The notes under the pieces are model-generated. The model ran no database searches and was not told where the DNA came from. It saw nothing but the letters and a program-made list of their open reading frames with translations. From Dipteris shenzhenensis (Eukaryota; Polypodiophyta; Polypodiopsida; Gleicheniales): a DNA stretch of 64,000 bases. The translations under genes were made by a program, and so were the position numbers. The DNA is taken from assembly GCA_047967505.1 (NCBI GenBank), contig CM106538.1; one strand, 5' to 3'. Below, one piece after another: positions 11,471 through 24,924 of this stretch (its first letter is position 1; each line of letters starts with the position of its first letter).

Positions 11471-14400
11471 ATGTGATTTTAGGCTTCTCAATGCCATTTT
11501 CTAGGGCCTAATAAGAGACTAGCACCATTGCCATTCTCCACTTGTACAAATGTCTACCCTACTATTCTAGGAGGGGTACTCTAGGAGAGTGATGTCCAAT
11601 TCCAATCCACATGTGAGTTTTATGATCTCAGTGTGATTATGTAGGTTTCAGCATGAGATTGGCATCACTCCCATTCTCCACGAGTGGTAGTCTAGACATT
11701 CCACTAATTATATTGGCTACAGTAGGATAATGGCAAAAGTGCCAATGCACATGTGAGTTTGGAATTCCTTGTGCATGTTTTCAAGTCATGGTATGAGATT
11801 GGCACCATTGCCATTCTCCACAGAGATTGACACAAATCCATATGATCTCTACACAGCAGAGATAGTGATCACTACATAAAAGAATGCACATGTGAGTTTA
11901 GGCTTCTCAATGCCATTTTGATGGGCCTAATAAGAGATTGCCACCACTGCCATTCTCCACTTGTACAAATGTTTACCCTACTATTGTAGGAGGGGTATTC
12001 GAGTGATCATAGGAGAGTGGTGTCTGATTCCAATCCAAATGTGAGTTTGATGATCTTAATGTCATTATATAGTTGCCATCATGAGATTGGCATCACTGCC
12101 ATTCCCCACTAGTGATAGTCTAGACAAACTAAACCTATAGATTGACATTCCAGGGCCTAATAAGAGATTGACACAATTCCATATGATCTCTACACAGCGG
12201 AGACAGTGATCAATACATAGAAGAATGCACATGTGAGTTTAGGATTCTCAATGCCATTTCTTAGGGCCAGCATGAGTTTGGCATCACTGCCATTCTCCAC
12301 TAGTGGTAATCTAGACAAACTAAACCTATAGATTAACATTCCACTAATTTTATTGGCTGCAATAGGATAATGGCAAAAGTGCCAATGCACATGTGAGTTT
12401 AGGATTCCTTGTGCATGTTTTCAGGTCATGGTATGCGTTTGGCACCACTACCATTCTCCACTGGTGGCATTCTCCATAGAGATTGACACAAATCCATATG
12501 ATCTCTATACAGCGGAGACAGTGATCACTACATAGAAGAATGCACATGTGAGTTTAGGCTTCTCAATGCCATTTCTTAGGCCTAATAAGAGATTGGCACC
12601 ACTACCATTCTCCACCTGTACAAATGTTTACCCTATTATTCTAGGAGGGGTATTCCAGTGATCATAGGAGAGTGGTGTCCGATTCCATTCCACATGTGAG
12701 TTTGATGATCTCAGTGTCATTATGTAGTTGCCAGCATGAGATCGGCATCACTGCCATTCTCTGCTAGTGGTAATTTAGACAAACTAAACCTATAGATTCA
12801 CATTCCACTAATTTTATTGGCTGTAGTAGGATAATGGTCAAAGTTCAAATGCACATGTGGGTTTAGGATTCCTTGTGCATGTTTTCAGGTCATGGTATGA
12901 GATTAGCACCACTGCCATTCTCCACTGGTGGCATTCTTCACAGAGATTGACACAATTCCATATGATCTCTACACAGTGGAGACAGTGATCACTACATAGA
13001 AGAATGCACATTTGAGTTTAGGATTCCTTGTGCATGTTTTCAGGTCATGGTATGAGATTGGCACCACTGCCATTCTCCTCCATAGAGATTGACACAAATC
13101 CATATGATCTCTGCACATGTGCGTTTAGGCTTCTCAATGCCATTTCTTAGGGCCTGATGGCACCACTGCGATTCTCGACTTGTACAAATGTTTACGCTAC
13201 TATTCTAGGAGGGGTTCCAGTGATCATAGGAGAGTGGTGTCCTATGCCATTCCACATGTGAGTTTGATGATCTCAGAGATTGACACAATTCCATATGATC
13301 TCTACAGAGTGGAGACAGTGATCACTACATAGAAGAATGCACATGTGAGTTTAGGATTCTTTGTGCATGTTTTTAGGTCATGGTATGAGATTGGCACCAG
13401 TACCATTCTCCACTGGTGGCATTCTCCACAGAGATTGACATAATTCCATATGATCTCTACATAGTGGAGACAGTGATCACCACATAGAAGAATGCACATG
13501 TGAGTTTAGGATTGCTTGTGCATGTTTTCAGGTCATGGAATGAGATTGGCACCACTACCATTCTCCACTGGTGGCATTCTCCATAGAGATTGACACAATT
13601 CCATATGATCTCTACATAGCGGAGACAGTGATCACTACATAGAGGAATGCACATGTGAGTTTAGGATTCCTTGTGCATGTTTTCAGGTCATGGTATGAGA
13701 TTGGCACCACTGCCATTCTCAACTGGTGGTATTCTCCATAGAGATTGACACAAATCCATATGATCTCTGCACATGTGAGTTAGGCTTCTCAATGCCATTT
13801 CTTAGGGCCTAATAAGAGATTGGCACCACTGCCATTCTCCACTTGTACAAATGTTTACCCTACCATTCTAGGAGGGGTATTCTAGTGATCATAGAAGAGT
13901 GGCATCCTATTCCATTCCACATGTGAGTTTGATGATCTCAGTGTGATTATGTAGTTGCCAACATGAGATTGGCATCACTGCCATTCTCCGCTAGTGGTAA
14001 TGTAGACAAATTGCACCTATAGATTGACATTCCACTAATTTTATTGGCTACAAAAGGATAATGGCAAAAGTGAGTTTAGGATTCCTTGTGCATGTTTTCA
14101 AGTCATGGTATGAGATTGGCACCACCGCCATTCTCCACTGGTGGCATTCTCCCCAGAGATTGACACAATTCCATATGATCTCTACACAGTGGAGATAGTG
14201 ATCACTACATAGAAGAATGCACATGTGAGTTTTGGCTTCTCAATGCCATTTCTTAGGGCCTGATAAGAGATTGGCACCACTGCCATTCTCCACTTGTAGA
14301 AATGTTTACCCTACTATTCGAGGAGGGGTCTTCCAGTGATCATAGGAGAGTGGTGTCCGATTCCATTCCACACTAGTGGTAGTCTAGACAGCATGAGATT

Positions 14401-17400
14401 GGCATCACTGCCATTCTCCGCTAGTGGGAATCTAGACAAACTGAACCTATAGATTGACATTCCACTAATTTTATTGGCTGCAGTAGGATAATGGCAAAAG
14501 TGCCAATGCACATGTGAGCTTAGGATTCCTTGTGCATGTTTTCAGGTCATGTTATGAGATTGGCACCACTACCATTCTCCACTAGGTGCATTCTCCACAA
14601 AGATTGACACATTTCCATATGATCTCTACTCAGCGGAGACAGTGATCACTACATAGAAGAATGCACATGTGAGTTTAGGCTTCTCAATGCCATTTCTTAG
14701 GGCCTAATAAGAGATTGGCACCACTGCCATTCTCCACTTGTACAAATGTTTACCCTACTATTCTAGGAGGGGTATTCCAGTGATCATAGGAGAGTGGTGT
14801 CCGATCCCAGTCCAAACGTGAGTTTGATGATCACAATGTCATTATATAGCTGCCATCATGAGATTGGCATCACTGCCATCCCCCACTAGTGGTAGTCTAG
14901 ACAAAATAAACCTATAGATTGACATTCCAGGGCCTAATAAGAGATGGACACAATTCCATCTGATCTCTACATCACGGAGACAGTGATCACTACATAGATT
15001 AATGCACATGTGAGCTTAGGATTCTCAATGCCATTTCTTAGGGCAAGCATGAGATTGGCATCATTGCCATTCTTTGCTAGTGGTAATCTAGACAAACTGA
15101 ACCTATAGATTGACATTCCACTAATTTTATTAGCTGCAATAGGATAACGGCAAAAGTACCAATGCACATGTGAGTTTAGGATTCCTTGTGCATGTTTTCA
15201 GGTCATGGTATGAGATTGACAGCACTGCCATTCTCCAATTCTATAGATTGACATTCCAGGGCCTAATAAGAGATTGACACAATTGCATATGATCTCTACA
15301 CAGCGGAGACAGTGATCACTACATAGAAGAATGCACATGTGAGTTTAGGATTCTCAATGGCATTTCTTAGGGCAAGCATGAGATTGGCATCACTACCATT
15401 CTCCGCTAGTGGTAATCTAGAAAAACTAAACCTATAGATTGACATTCCACTAATTTTATTGGCTACAATAGGATAATGGCAAAAGTGCCAATGCACATGT
15501 GAGTTTAGGATTCCTGGTGCATGTTTTCAGGTCATGGTATGAGATTGGCACCACTGCCATTCTCCACTGGTGGGATTCTCCAGACAGATTGACACAATTC
15601 CATATGATCCCTACACATCGAAGACTGTGATCACTACATAGAAGAATGCACATCACCACTAGTGTAGAATGGCAGTAGGATAATGCCAAAAGTGCCAATG
15701 CATGTTTTCAGGTCATGGTATGAGATTGGCACCACTGCCATTCTCCATAGAGATTTGTATCAATCGTTGTGGAGAATCCATAGAAGAATGCACATGTCAG
15801 TTTACGCTTCTCAAGCCATTTCTTAGGGCCTAATAAGAGATTGGCACCACTGCCATTCTCCACTTGTACAAATGTTTACCCTACTATTCTAGGAGGGGTA
15901 TTCTAGTGATCATAGAAGAGTGGTGTCCGATTCCATTCCACATGTGAGTTTGATGATCTCAATGACATTATGTAGTTGCCAGCATGAGATCGGCATCACT
16001 GCCATTCTCCACTAGTGGTAATCTAGTCAAAATAAACTTATGAATTGACATTCCACTAATTTTATTGGCTGCAGTAGGATAATGGCAAAAGTACAAATGC
16101 ACATGTGAGTTTAGGATTCCTTGTGCATGTTTTCACGTCATGGTATGAGATTGGCACCACTGCCATTCTCCACTGGTGGCATTCTCCATAGAGATTGGCA
16201 CAAATCCATATGATCTCTACAAAGGGGAGACAATGATCACTACATAGAAGAATGCACATGTGAGTTTAGGCTTCTTAATGCCATTTATTAGGGCCTAATA
16301 AGAGATTGGCACCACTTCCATTCTCCACTTGTACAAATGTTTACCCTACTATTCTAGGAGGGGTATTCTAGTGATCATAGGAGAGTGGTGTCCGATTCCA
16401 ATCCAAATGTGAGTTTGATGATCTCAATGTCATTATATAGTTACCAGCATGAGATTGGCATCACTGCCATTCCCCGCTAGTGCTAGTCTAGACAAACTAA
16501 ACCTATAGATTGACATTCCAAGGCCTAATAAGAGATTGACACAATTGCATATGATCTCTACATAGCGGAGACAGTGATCACTACATAGAAGAATGCACAT
16601 GTGAGTTTAGGATTCTCAATGCCATTTCTTAGGGCAATGATTAGATTGGCATCACTGCCATTTTCCGCTAGTGGTTATCTAGACAAACTAAACCTATAGA
16701 TTGACATTCCACTAATTTTATTGGCTACAGTAGGATAATGGCAAAAGTGCCAATGCACATGTGAGTTTAGGATTCCTTGTGCATGTTTTCACGTCATGGT
16801 ATGAGATTGGCACCACTGCCATTCTCCACTGGTTGCATTCTCCAGAGAGATTGACACAAATCCATATGATCTCTACACATCGAAGACTCTGATCACTACA
16901 TAAAAGAATGCACATTACCACTAGCGGAGAATGGCAGTAGGATAATGGCAAAGGTGCCAATGCACATGTGAGTTTAGGATTCCTTGTGCATGTTTTTAGG
17001 TCATGGTATGACATTGGCATCACTGCCATTCTCCACTGGTGGCATTCTCCACAGAGATTTACACAAATCCATATGATCTCTACACAGTGGAGACAGTGAT
17101 CACTACATAGAAGAATGCACATGTGAGTTTGGGCTTCTCCATGCCATTTATTAGAGCCTAATAAGGAGATTGGCACCACTACCATTCTCCACTTGTAGAA
17201 ATGTTTACCCTACTATTCTAGGAGGGGTATTCCTATGCTAATCCAAATGTGAGTTTGATGATCTCAATGTCATTATGTAGTTGCCAGCATGAGATTGGCA
17301 TCACTGCCATTCCCCACTAGTGGTAGTCTAGACAAACTAAACCTATAGATTGACATTCCAGGGCCTAAAAGAGATTGACACAATTCCATATGATCTCTAC

Positions 17401-19589
17401 ACAGTGGAGACAGTGATCATTACATAGAAGAATGCACATGTGAGTTTAGGATTCTCAATGCCATTTCTTAGGGCAAGCGTGAGATTGGCATCACTACCAA
17501 TCTCCGCTAGTGGTAATCTATACAAACTAAACCTATAGATTGACATTCCACTAATTTTATTAGCTGCAGTAGGATAATGGCAAAAGTGCCAATGCACATG
17601 TGAGTTTAGGATTCCTTGTGCATGTTTTGAAGTCGTGGTATGAGATTGGCACCACTGTCATTCTCCACAGAGATTGACACAATTCCATATGATCTCTACA
17701 CAGCAGAGACAGTGTTCACTACATAGAAGAATGCACGTGTGAGTTTAGGCTTCTTAATGCCATTTTCTAGGGCCTAATAAGAGCTTGGCACCACTGCCAT
17801 TCTCCACTTGTACAAATGTTTACCCTACTATTCTAGGAGTGGTATTCCGGTGATCATAGGAGAGTGGTGTCCAATTCAAATCCAAATCTGAGTTTCATGA
17901 TCTCAATGTCATTATATAGTTGCGAGCATGAGATTGGCATCACTGCCATTCCCCACTAGTGGTAGTCTAGACAAACTCAACCTATAGATTGACATTCCAG
18001 GGCCTAAAATTTAGGATTCTCAATGCCATTTCTTAGGGCAAGCATGAGATTGGCATCACTGCCATTCTCTGCTAGTGGTAATCTAGACAAACTAGACCTA
18101 TAGATTGATGTTTACCCTACTATTCTAGAAGGGGTATTCCAGTGATCATAGGAGAGTGGTGTCCGATTCCAATCCAAATGTGAGTTTGATGATCTCAATC
18201 TCATTATATAGTTACCAACATGAGATTGGCATCACTACTATTCCCCACTAGTAGTCTAATTTTATTGGCATTCTCCACACAGATTGACACAATTCCATAT
18301 AATCTCTACACAGTGGAGATAGTGATCACTACATAGAAGAATGCACATGTGAGTTTAGGCTTCTCAATGCCATTTCTTAGGGCCTAATAAGAGATTGGTA
18401 CCACTACCATTCTCCACTTGTACAAATGTTTACCCTACTATTCTAGGAGGGGTATTCCAGTGATCATAGGAGAGTGGTGTCCGATTCCAATCCACATGTG
18501 AGTTTGATGATCTCAGAGATTGACACAATTCCATATGATCTCTACATAGCAGAGACAGTGATCACTACATAGAAGAATGCACATGTCAGTTTCAGATTCC
18601 TTGTGCATGTTTTCAGGTCATGGTATGAGATTGGTACCACTACCATTCTCCAGAGAGATTGACACAACTCCATATGATCTCTGCACAGCGGAGATAGTGA
18701 TCACTACATAGAAGAATGCACATGTGAGTTTAGGATTTCTTATGCATGTTTTCAGGTCATGATATGAGATTGGCACCACTACCATTCTCCACAGAGATTG
18801 ACACAATTCCATATGATCTCTACATAGCAGAGACAGTGATCACTACATAGAAGAATGCACATGTGAGTTTAGGATTCTCAATGGCATTTCTTAGGGCAAG
18901 CATGAGATTGGCATCACTCCCATTCTCCGCTAGTGGTAATCTAGACAAACTAAACCTATAGATTGACATTCCACTAATTTTATTGGCTGCAGTAGGATAA
19001 TGGCAAAAGTACCAATGCACATGTGAGTTTAGGATTCCTTGTGCATGTTTTCAGGTCATGGTATGAGATTGGCACCACTACCATTCTCCAGTGGTGGCAT
19101 TCTCCACAAAGATTGACACAATTCCATATGATCTCTACACATTGGAGACTGTGATCACTACATAGAAGAATGCACATTACCACTAGCGGAGAATGGCAGT
19201 AGGATAATGCCAAAAGTGCCAATGCATGTTTTCAGGTCATGGTATGAGATTGGCACCACTGCCATTCTCCACAGAGATTTGTGTCAATCTCTGTGGAGAA
19301 TACATAGAAGAATGCACATGTCAGTTTACGTTTCTCAATGCCATTTCTTAGGGCCTAATAAGAGATTGGCACCACTGACATTCTCCACTTGTACAAATGT
19401 TTACCCTACATGAGATTGGCATCACTGCCATTCCCCACTAGTGGTAGTCTAGACAAACTAAACCTATAGATTGACATTCCAGGGCCTAAAAGAGATTGAC
19501 ACAATTCCATATGATCTCTACACAGAGGAGACAGTGATCTTTACATAGAAGAATGCACATGTGAGTTTAGGATTCTCAATGCCATTTCT
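11471..19589 (+). repeat. Giant complex satellite, block R1 (plus orientation)
   Basis: The block is made of monomers each starting GTGAGTTT just after GCACAT. Class A is 155 bp and contains GGATTCCTTGTGCATG and AGTGATCACT; three tandem starts are 13345, 13500 and 13655. Class B is about 149 bp, for example 14669-14817, with GTACAAATGTTTACCCTAC. Class C is about 162 bp, for example 12695-12856, with CCACTAATTTTATTGGCTG. All share a GGCAYCACTGCCATTCTCC-like core. Hybrid monomers, joined inside the core, are common. Part of this block (about 14.1-19.4 kb) is repeated at 45.6-54.4 kb. Many 60-80 codon frames here (such as MCILLCSDH...) are by-products of the repeat. Confidence 0.95.
19264..19301. 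repeat. 15-bp perfect hairpin inside the satellite
   Basis: ATTCTCCACAGAGAT (19264-19278) and its exact reverse complement (19287-19301) flank an 8-nt loop. It arises where an A monomer meets an inverted fragment of itself. The same junction recurs at 54201-54238, with variants near 15745, 32140-32190, 40530 and 52735, so it belongs to the higher-order block. Confidence 0.85.
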
Positions 19590-20851
19590 GTGAACCATTC
19601 CTGATGATTTGTCATATGAGATGATGCACCGCTGTCGATGTACCAAGGATCCTGTTCCACTTGGTCGACTTGATAGCTAAAATCCTCTTTGGGATTGAAA
19701 TCAGTGTCTAGGTGCATTGTATCAGTCTGATGCAATTCTTCACTTGCAAGAAACATATTGCCATGTTCATTTGCAAAATGACTGTGACTAGAATGTCCAC
19801 CACGATGATTTCCTCTTCCTCGGGAATTCCCTCGATTACTGCTGGATTGATTGCCTTGATCATACTGCTTCTTGCGGCAATCTCTTTCATAGTGTCCAAA
19901 CTTGTGATAGTAGTTGCACTGGATGTTTGACACATTGGTGGATGCATTCCCTCGTCCTTGAAATCTTCCTCGGTTGGAATGATTTCCTCTTTGCTGATTC
20001 TGATGTTGCTGAGGATGATGCTGATGCTGATGTTGATTTTGACTTTGATTTTGTTGATGATAACCACTTTTCTGATATGATCTACCTCTGTTTCTACCTT
20101 TGCCTCTGCTTCTATCTGAAGCTGTGAATGCTTGATCATTAGAATGACCTTTACGTGCTTGAATGGCCTGAGTCCTAAGTTCTTCACCAAGTAGAACTGA
20201 CTGAAGTCCTTCTAGTGTTGGAATTTGCCGTTGGATGGCAATACTCTGGACTAGATTCTCATATCCTTTTCCTAGTCCATTCAGCATTACTTGAACCATT
20301 TCTGCGGGATTCATAGTCTCTCCTGCTGCTGCAAGTTGATTGTTGTAGTCTTTGATGCAGAGTACATAAGCATGACCGGTTTCACTGCTGTTGCGGAAAC
20401 TCTGGTTGATCTGGTTTCTCAGGGTGAGAATCCTGGACGTGTTCTTGGACTCATAGAGAGCTACGAACATATCCCATGCTTCTTTTGATGTCTTGACTGT
20501 GTTGAGCTGTTCTAGCATGACATCTTGCACATTCTGCTTGATCAGGTGATAGGCATACTTGTCTTTCTTATCCCATTCTACTTGAGCTCGGGCAATGGTA
20601 GGATCTGCTACTGGTGCGGAAACTGTTTGTGTAGATGTAGATCCCGATGTAGATCCCGTTGCTGGTGTTGTGACAACAGATGGAGTAGAGCTACTGGTGG
20701 CTGGATCGACCAATGGTCTAGGTATAGATCCATCGACATACTCCCATTTGTCCTGAAGCACAAGAATGGTCTCCATTCGATATTTCCATGTACCATAATT
20801 GGAGTTGTCTAACTTAGCAGATGCCTCTAGATTGAGGTTGCTAGTCGACAT
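19590..20851 (-). pseudogene. gag: Copia gag-protease fragment (element 1)
   Basis: The likely start is the ATG at 20849-20851 (MSTSNLNLEASAKLDNSNYG), 25 codons inside a longer open frame. Order: copia-type gag domain (YGTWKYRME..., KEAWDMFVALYESKNTSR, then MVQVMLNGLGKGYENL); a Gln/His/Asn- and RG-rich basic tail; a zinc knuckle; then the protease start WYIDSGASSHMTNH. The knuckle reads CNYYHKFGHYERDC: the second cysteine of the CCHC motif is tyrosine, as a single G-to-A change would give, so RNA binding is probably impaired. After EWFTE the frame enters satellite sequence and adds meaningless residues to 19541. Integrase, reverse transcriptase and RNase H are absent. It is not expected to act alone. 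Confidence 0.85.
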
Positions 20852-23359
20852 GGTGCAAACAATGTACTCAAAAAGTGTCCTAGAAAACTCTGTATGAATC
20901 AACTGCAAATACACTGAAGATGCCAAGTGAAATCTCTGTACCGTCGGTGAAGATAGAACTGCAGTAAATAAGATCTGACCTGTGTTACAAGGCTTGTGGC
21001 AATGATGCCGGGAATAGCCAAGAGGCTTTACAAGGCTAAAAAATGATGTGCACGATGCCGTGAGATAGCCAAATAGGCTTTACAATGGTGGCATGTGTGT
21101 GTGAAATCAAATGATATCTGCCCACTAAATCAATCTGCAATGCCTCTGAACTCTGAAGTCTGCTCACTGAACTGATGAACGTAAGGTTTCAGGTAATGTA
21201 ATGATGTGAAATCGGATGTGAGCGTATGGACTGACTCCGAGTAGGTACTAGTTGGGAATTTCGGGCATGGCTTAGATTGGCAACTTGGGGAAATTCAAAG
21301 CGTCCCCTCTATGGCGATCTAGTCTACTCTGATCTAGATCTAAACCAACTGTCGATCGATGAAAGAACAGCAAATAATTCCTTTTCTTTTGTTCTTTTTA
21401 AGTGCTGGGTCAGATGCATCGATGTAGAGGCAAATGTGCGTGAAGGAAGTGGTTTTGTCGGCGAGGCACAAATGTGAGTGTAACTTGCGCCGAAATGTGT
21501 GTGTGATGTAACGAGCACGTAGAGCACAAAAAAACGAGCGACTTTTCTTTTTGGAGCACCCTCAAATTCTTCCTGAATCAAGAGATATGACTTGATCTAG
21601 GTGGAGGGGCAAAAGGAGTGCAAATGGTGCTCAATGATGATGTGTCACTGTGAGTCACATGCAGTGATGATGTGGCATTGTGCTTAGCAAGAGGTGTGCC
21701 AGTGAAGCTCTGTGCTGAGGTGGTAGGAGTGTGCACATGCAGTGTGTGCACAGTGTGCTTGGCAAGGGACTGTGCCTACAGAGGGTCAGTGCTGACTGGA
21801 CTCTGCTGAGGTGGCACTGCTGAGTTGGCACAGATGATGTCAATAGGGTGACGGGGCAATGCTGACATGGGATTGATGACATGTCCCTGATGATGTGGTA
21901 GGTGACGTGGCAGTCGGTGATGATGTGGCAGTCGATGATGATGTGGCCTGATGACATGGATTGTTGACGTGTCAATGCTGATGTGGTAGTGTGGATAGGG
22001 TGATGACATGGCAATGATGATGTGGCAGAGGATAAGACAGCTACACGTGGCACATCCGAGTGCCTGATGATGTGGCAATTGGAGATAAGGTTGCCACGTG
22101 GCAAAACTCTATCTGCCACATGTCGAAATGCGAGGCACCAGAATCTATCCAAGATTCTGATGGAATCTTGGAGATTTCGTCGTCTTCTCCGTTGATGGAG
22201 GCAGCCGGGCACTGGCCGTCGAGGTGCCTTCGGAGGTGGTTGTGAAGCCGTCAGGCTTGTGGCTATGCAGTCCCGTTTGGAGAGGCTGTCGATCGGAGAT
22301 GAAGAAGGTGCTAGGCGCTGGTCCGTCGTGATCGTTGATGGGATGAGGCATTGGCGACGCTATGGAAGCCCGTTGGTGGAGTTGCTGGTGCTGTGGGGAG
22401 CCACTTTGTGAAGCGGGTTGGAGAGCTCTCAGACAGCATTGCTAGAGCCTGTAGAGCCCGTGGAAGAGGAGGCTGGGCCAGAGCGTTGCTCTTTGGTTTG
22501 GGAGTCGAAGGTTCGCTATGGAGCAGCCCGATTGTTCGAAGGTCGTTGGTGTTGTTGATGCATTTAGCACCTCTCCAGATGCTCTTTGTTGCATAGATGG
22601 CTCGTTGTTAGGAGCAGTCGCCTTGCTTGTCGTAGAAGACAAGCAAGTCTTGGGTTTGTTAAAGGAGACCTTCGGGTTGACATGACTTTAGTAGCCAGAC
22701 TTGCTGCGCTCTATCTTGCTCTTCGCCATGAGGGGCTCCTCCAAAGTCATGGTAGGAAGGAGGATTCACAGTGGGCGTCGATGGCAGTGGAGGTCACCTT
22801 ACTACATGAGTGCTATGCATGAGCTTTGCACTGGTCCGCCTTCGCTCATGAGCTCATGCTGCAGTCCGTTGAAGAGCGTTCGTTTGGAGCCTTGGAGCTG
22901 TTTGTTGAAGGCTCTGGCGGATGAAGCTGTGTGGACTTGGAGGAGTCGAAGCAATTGGAGCTCTCCAGTTACATGAGAGACTTGGAGTCTCACAGGACTT
23001 GAGCTCCAAACATAACTCTTTCTCTTCTCTCTTCGAAGAGAGATCTTACTAAAGCTTTACTTGTTCTTTGCAGAGATAAGACTCCCTATCTTTCCTTTCT
23101 TACTCCAAGTACAAAGGAAGCAGAACACTCTCTCTCACCGTAGATCTCTCAATCTTTCAAGAATAGAATTCTCTCGCAGAAGAACGAAAATCTTTCACAA
23201 ACTCTTGAAGGAGATGAACAGAAATATCTCACCAAATGGACGGAATTTTCTCTCAACGGAAGTGAAGGGAAGGATCTCACAATCACTCAAGAGAACTCTC
23301 AATCTCACAATCTCTCTCACACTCTCAAGAATCTCAATGTCTCAGCGGAAGACAAGGAA
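20852..23359 (-). other. Long untranslated leader of copia element 1
   Basis: This 2.5-kb stretch between primer site and gag is far longer than usual for copia. It holds a degenerate TGATGATGTGGCA minisatellite (about 21610-22080), a GC-richer part (22.1-23.0 kb) with open frames up to about 185 codons but no recognised domain, and a CTCTCAA-rich part near the LTR. Captured host sequence in the leader is possible but unproved. Confidence 0.5.
21610..22080. repeat. TGATGATGTGGCA minisatellite, degenerate
   Basis: Many variants of TGATGATGTGGCA and TGACGTGGCA occur at irregular intervals, for example around 21665, 21890-21950 and 22010-22075. It lies in the leader of copia element 1. Confidence 0.7.
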
Positions 23360-23371
23360 GCTCTGATACCA
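23360..23371 (-). other. Primer binding site, copia element 1
   Basis: On the minus strand this reads TGGTATCAGAGC, complementary to the 3' end of plant initiator methionine tRNA, directly next to the LTR. Confidence 0.9.
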
Positions 23372-23628
23372 TGACAAAATATGAAGAGGGGAGAGGAGAA
23401 GAGTGGAGATGAGGAGAGAGGGCACAGCTAGAGAGCACACCACAAATGACTAACTGTACACTAGAATTAGTTGAAAAAATAGAATATATACAAACCCTTT
23501 TAGGGTTAGGGTTAGGGAATCTAACCCTTTCCTTTATAGCACTCTATAAGGTTAGTGCTATGCACATATGATCACGTGATGGTGCTATGCACACATGATC
23601 ACATGATGTTGAGCGTGAACTCTCAACA
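23372..23628 (-). repeat. LTR of copia element 1 (257 bp), telomere-like motif inside
   Basis: On the plus strand it starts TGACAAAATATG and ends CTCTCAACA, giving TG...CA ends, and it abuts the primer site. At about 23494-23530 it contains AAACCC, TAGGGTTAGGGTTAGGG and CTAACCC, which are telomere/telobox-like. Further on are two ATGATCACATGATG-like direct repeats. Being single, it cannot be dated by LTR comparison. Confidence 0.85.
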
Positions 23629-24756
23629 AGTGTTGCCAATCTCATACCATGACCTGAAAACATGCACAAGGAATCCTAAACTCACATGTGCATTGGCACT
23701 TTTTCCATTATCCTATTGCAGCCAATAAAATTAGTGGAATGTCAATCTATAGGTTCAGTTTGTCTAGATTACCACTAGCAGAGAATGGTAGTGGTGCCAA
23801 TCTCTTATTAGGCCCTAAGAAATGGCATTGAGAAGCCTAAAGTCACATGTGTAGAGATCATACGGATTTGTGTCAATCTCTATGGAGAATGCGACCAGTG
23901 GAGAATGGCAGTGGTGCCAATCTCATACCATGACCTGAAAACATACACAAGGAATCCTAAACTCACATGTGCATTCTTCTATGCAGTGATCACTGTCTCC
24001 GCTGTGTAGAGATCATATGGAATTGTGTCAATCTCTATGGAGAATGCACCAGTAGAGAATGGCAGTGGTGCCAATCTCATACCATGACCTAAAAACATGC
24101 ATAAGGAATCCTAAACTCACATGTGCATTTGCACTTTTGCTATTATCCTACTGCAGCCAATAAAATTAGTGGAATGTCAATCTATAGGTTTAGTTTGTCT
24201 AGATTACCACTAGCAGAGAATGGCAGTGATGCCAATCTCATGCTGGCAACTACATAATGACACTGAGATCATCAAACTCACATGTGGAATAGAATCGAAC
24301 ACCACTCACATGTGCCAATCTCATGCCTCCTAGAATAATAGGGTAAACATTTGTACAAGTTGAGAATGGCAGTGGTGCCAATAGGCCTAAGAAATGGCAT
24401 TGAGAAGCCTAAACTCACATCTGCATTCTTCTATGTAGTGATCACTATCTCCGCTATGTAGGGATCATATGGATTTGTGTCAATCTCTGTGGAGAATGCC
24501 ACCAGTGGAGAATGGCAGTGGTGCCAATCTCATACCATGACCTGAAAACATGCACAAGGAATCCTAAACTCACATGTGCATTGGCACTTTTGCCATTATC
24601 CTACTGCCATTCTCCGCTAGTGGTAATATGCATTCTCCTATGTAGTGATCATTGTCTCCGCTGTGTAGAGATCATATGGATTTGTGTCAATCTCTATGGA
24701 GAGTGCCACCAGTGGAGAATGGCAGTGGTGCCAATCTCATACCATGACCTGAAAAC
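23629..24756 (-). repeat. Giant satellite, block R2 (inverted orientation)
   Basis: The same monomer classes as R1 are present in reverse complement (GGAATCCTAAACTCACATGT). The block ends abruptly within a class A monomer after GACCTGAAAAC, where the LTR of copia element 2a begins. Confidence 0.95.
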
Positions 24757-24924
24757 TGTGGGGGTTAAAGGTCACTGTGCCTTTACCCCGGTTATGTACA
24801 ATACTCAAACACATATATAAATGAATGAAAAAGAAGATTAGGGTGGTTCTGCACCCACCAAACTTGTCTGGCTCTGTGTCTCTCTCTCCTTCTTCCATCC
24901 TTGCTTCCGTTGAGAGCTCTCTCA
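24757..24924 (+). repeat. LTR of copia element 2a (about 168 bp)
   Basis: It starts TGTGGGGGTTAAAGG and ends near TCTCTCA. It aligns with 43578-43748 with many substitutions, showing an old family. The 3' end is set by comparison with element 2b, where the primer site follows, and is accurate to a few bases. Confidence 0.75.

Larger units (their letters stand above)
19590..23628 (-). mobile_element. Copia element 1: 5' LTR, leader, gag-protease, truncated
   Basis: A Ty1/copia retrotransposon lies on the minus strand. It has its 5' LTR (23372-23628), a tRNA-iMet primer site (23360-23371), an unusually long leader of about 2.5 kb, and gag ending in the start of protease. The rest of pol and the 3' LTR are missing: at 19589/19590 the protein runs directly into satellite sequence. 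No second LTR copy is seen in the window. It sits exactly where the satellite changes from plus to minus orientation. Confidence 0.85.

Noticed and set aside
11471-19589. Regular direct repeats resembling a CRISPR array
   Set aside because: Repeats are 149-162 bp with no unique spacers, and the setting is a plant nuclear genome.
21655-22245. 185-codon minus-strand frame and a plus-strand frame in the leader of element 1
   Set aside because: They are low-complexity His/Ser/Thr-rich products of the TGATGATGTGGCA minisatellite with no recognised domain.
23490-23532. True telomere or interstitial telomeric array
   Set aside because: There are only about three repeat units, inside an LTR, with mixed TTAGGG and TTTAGGG forms.
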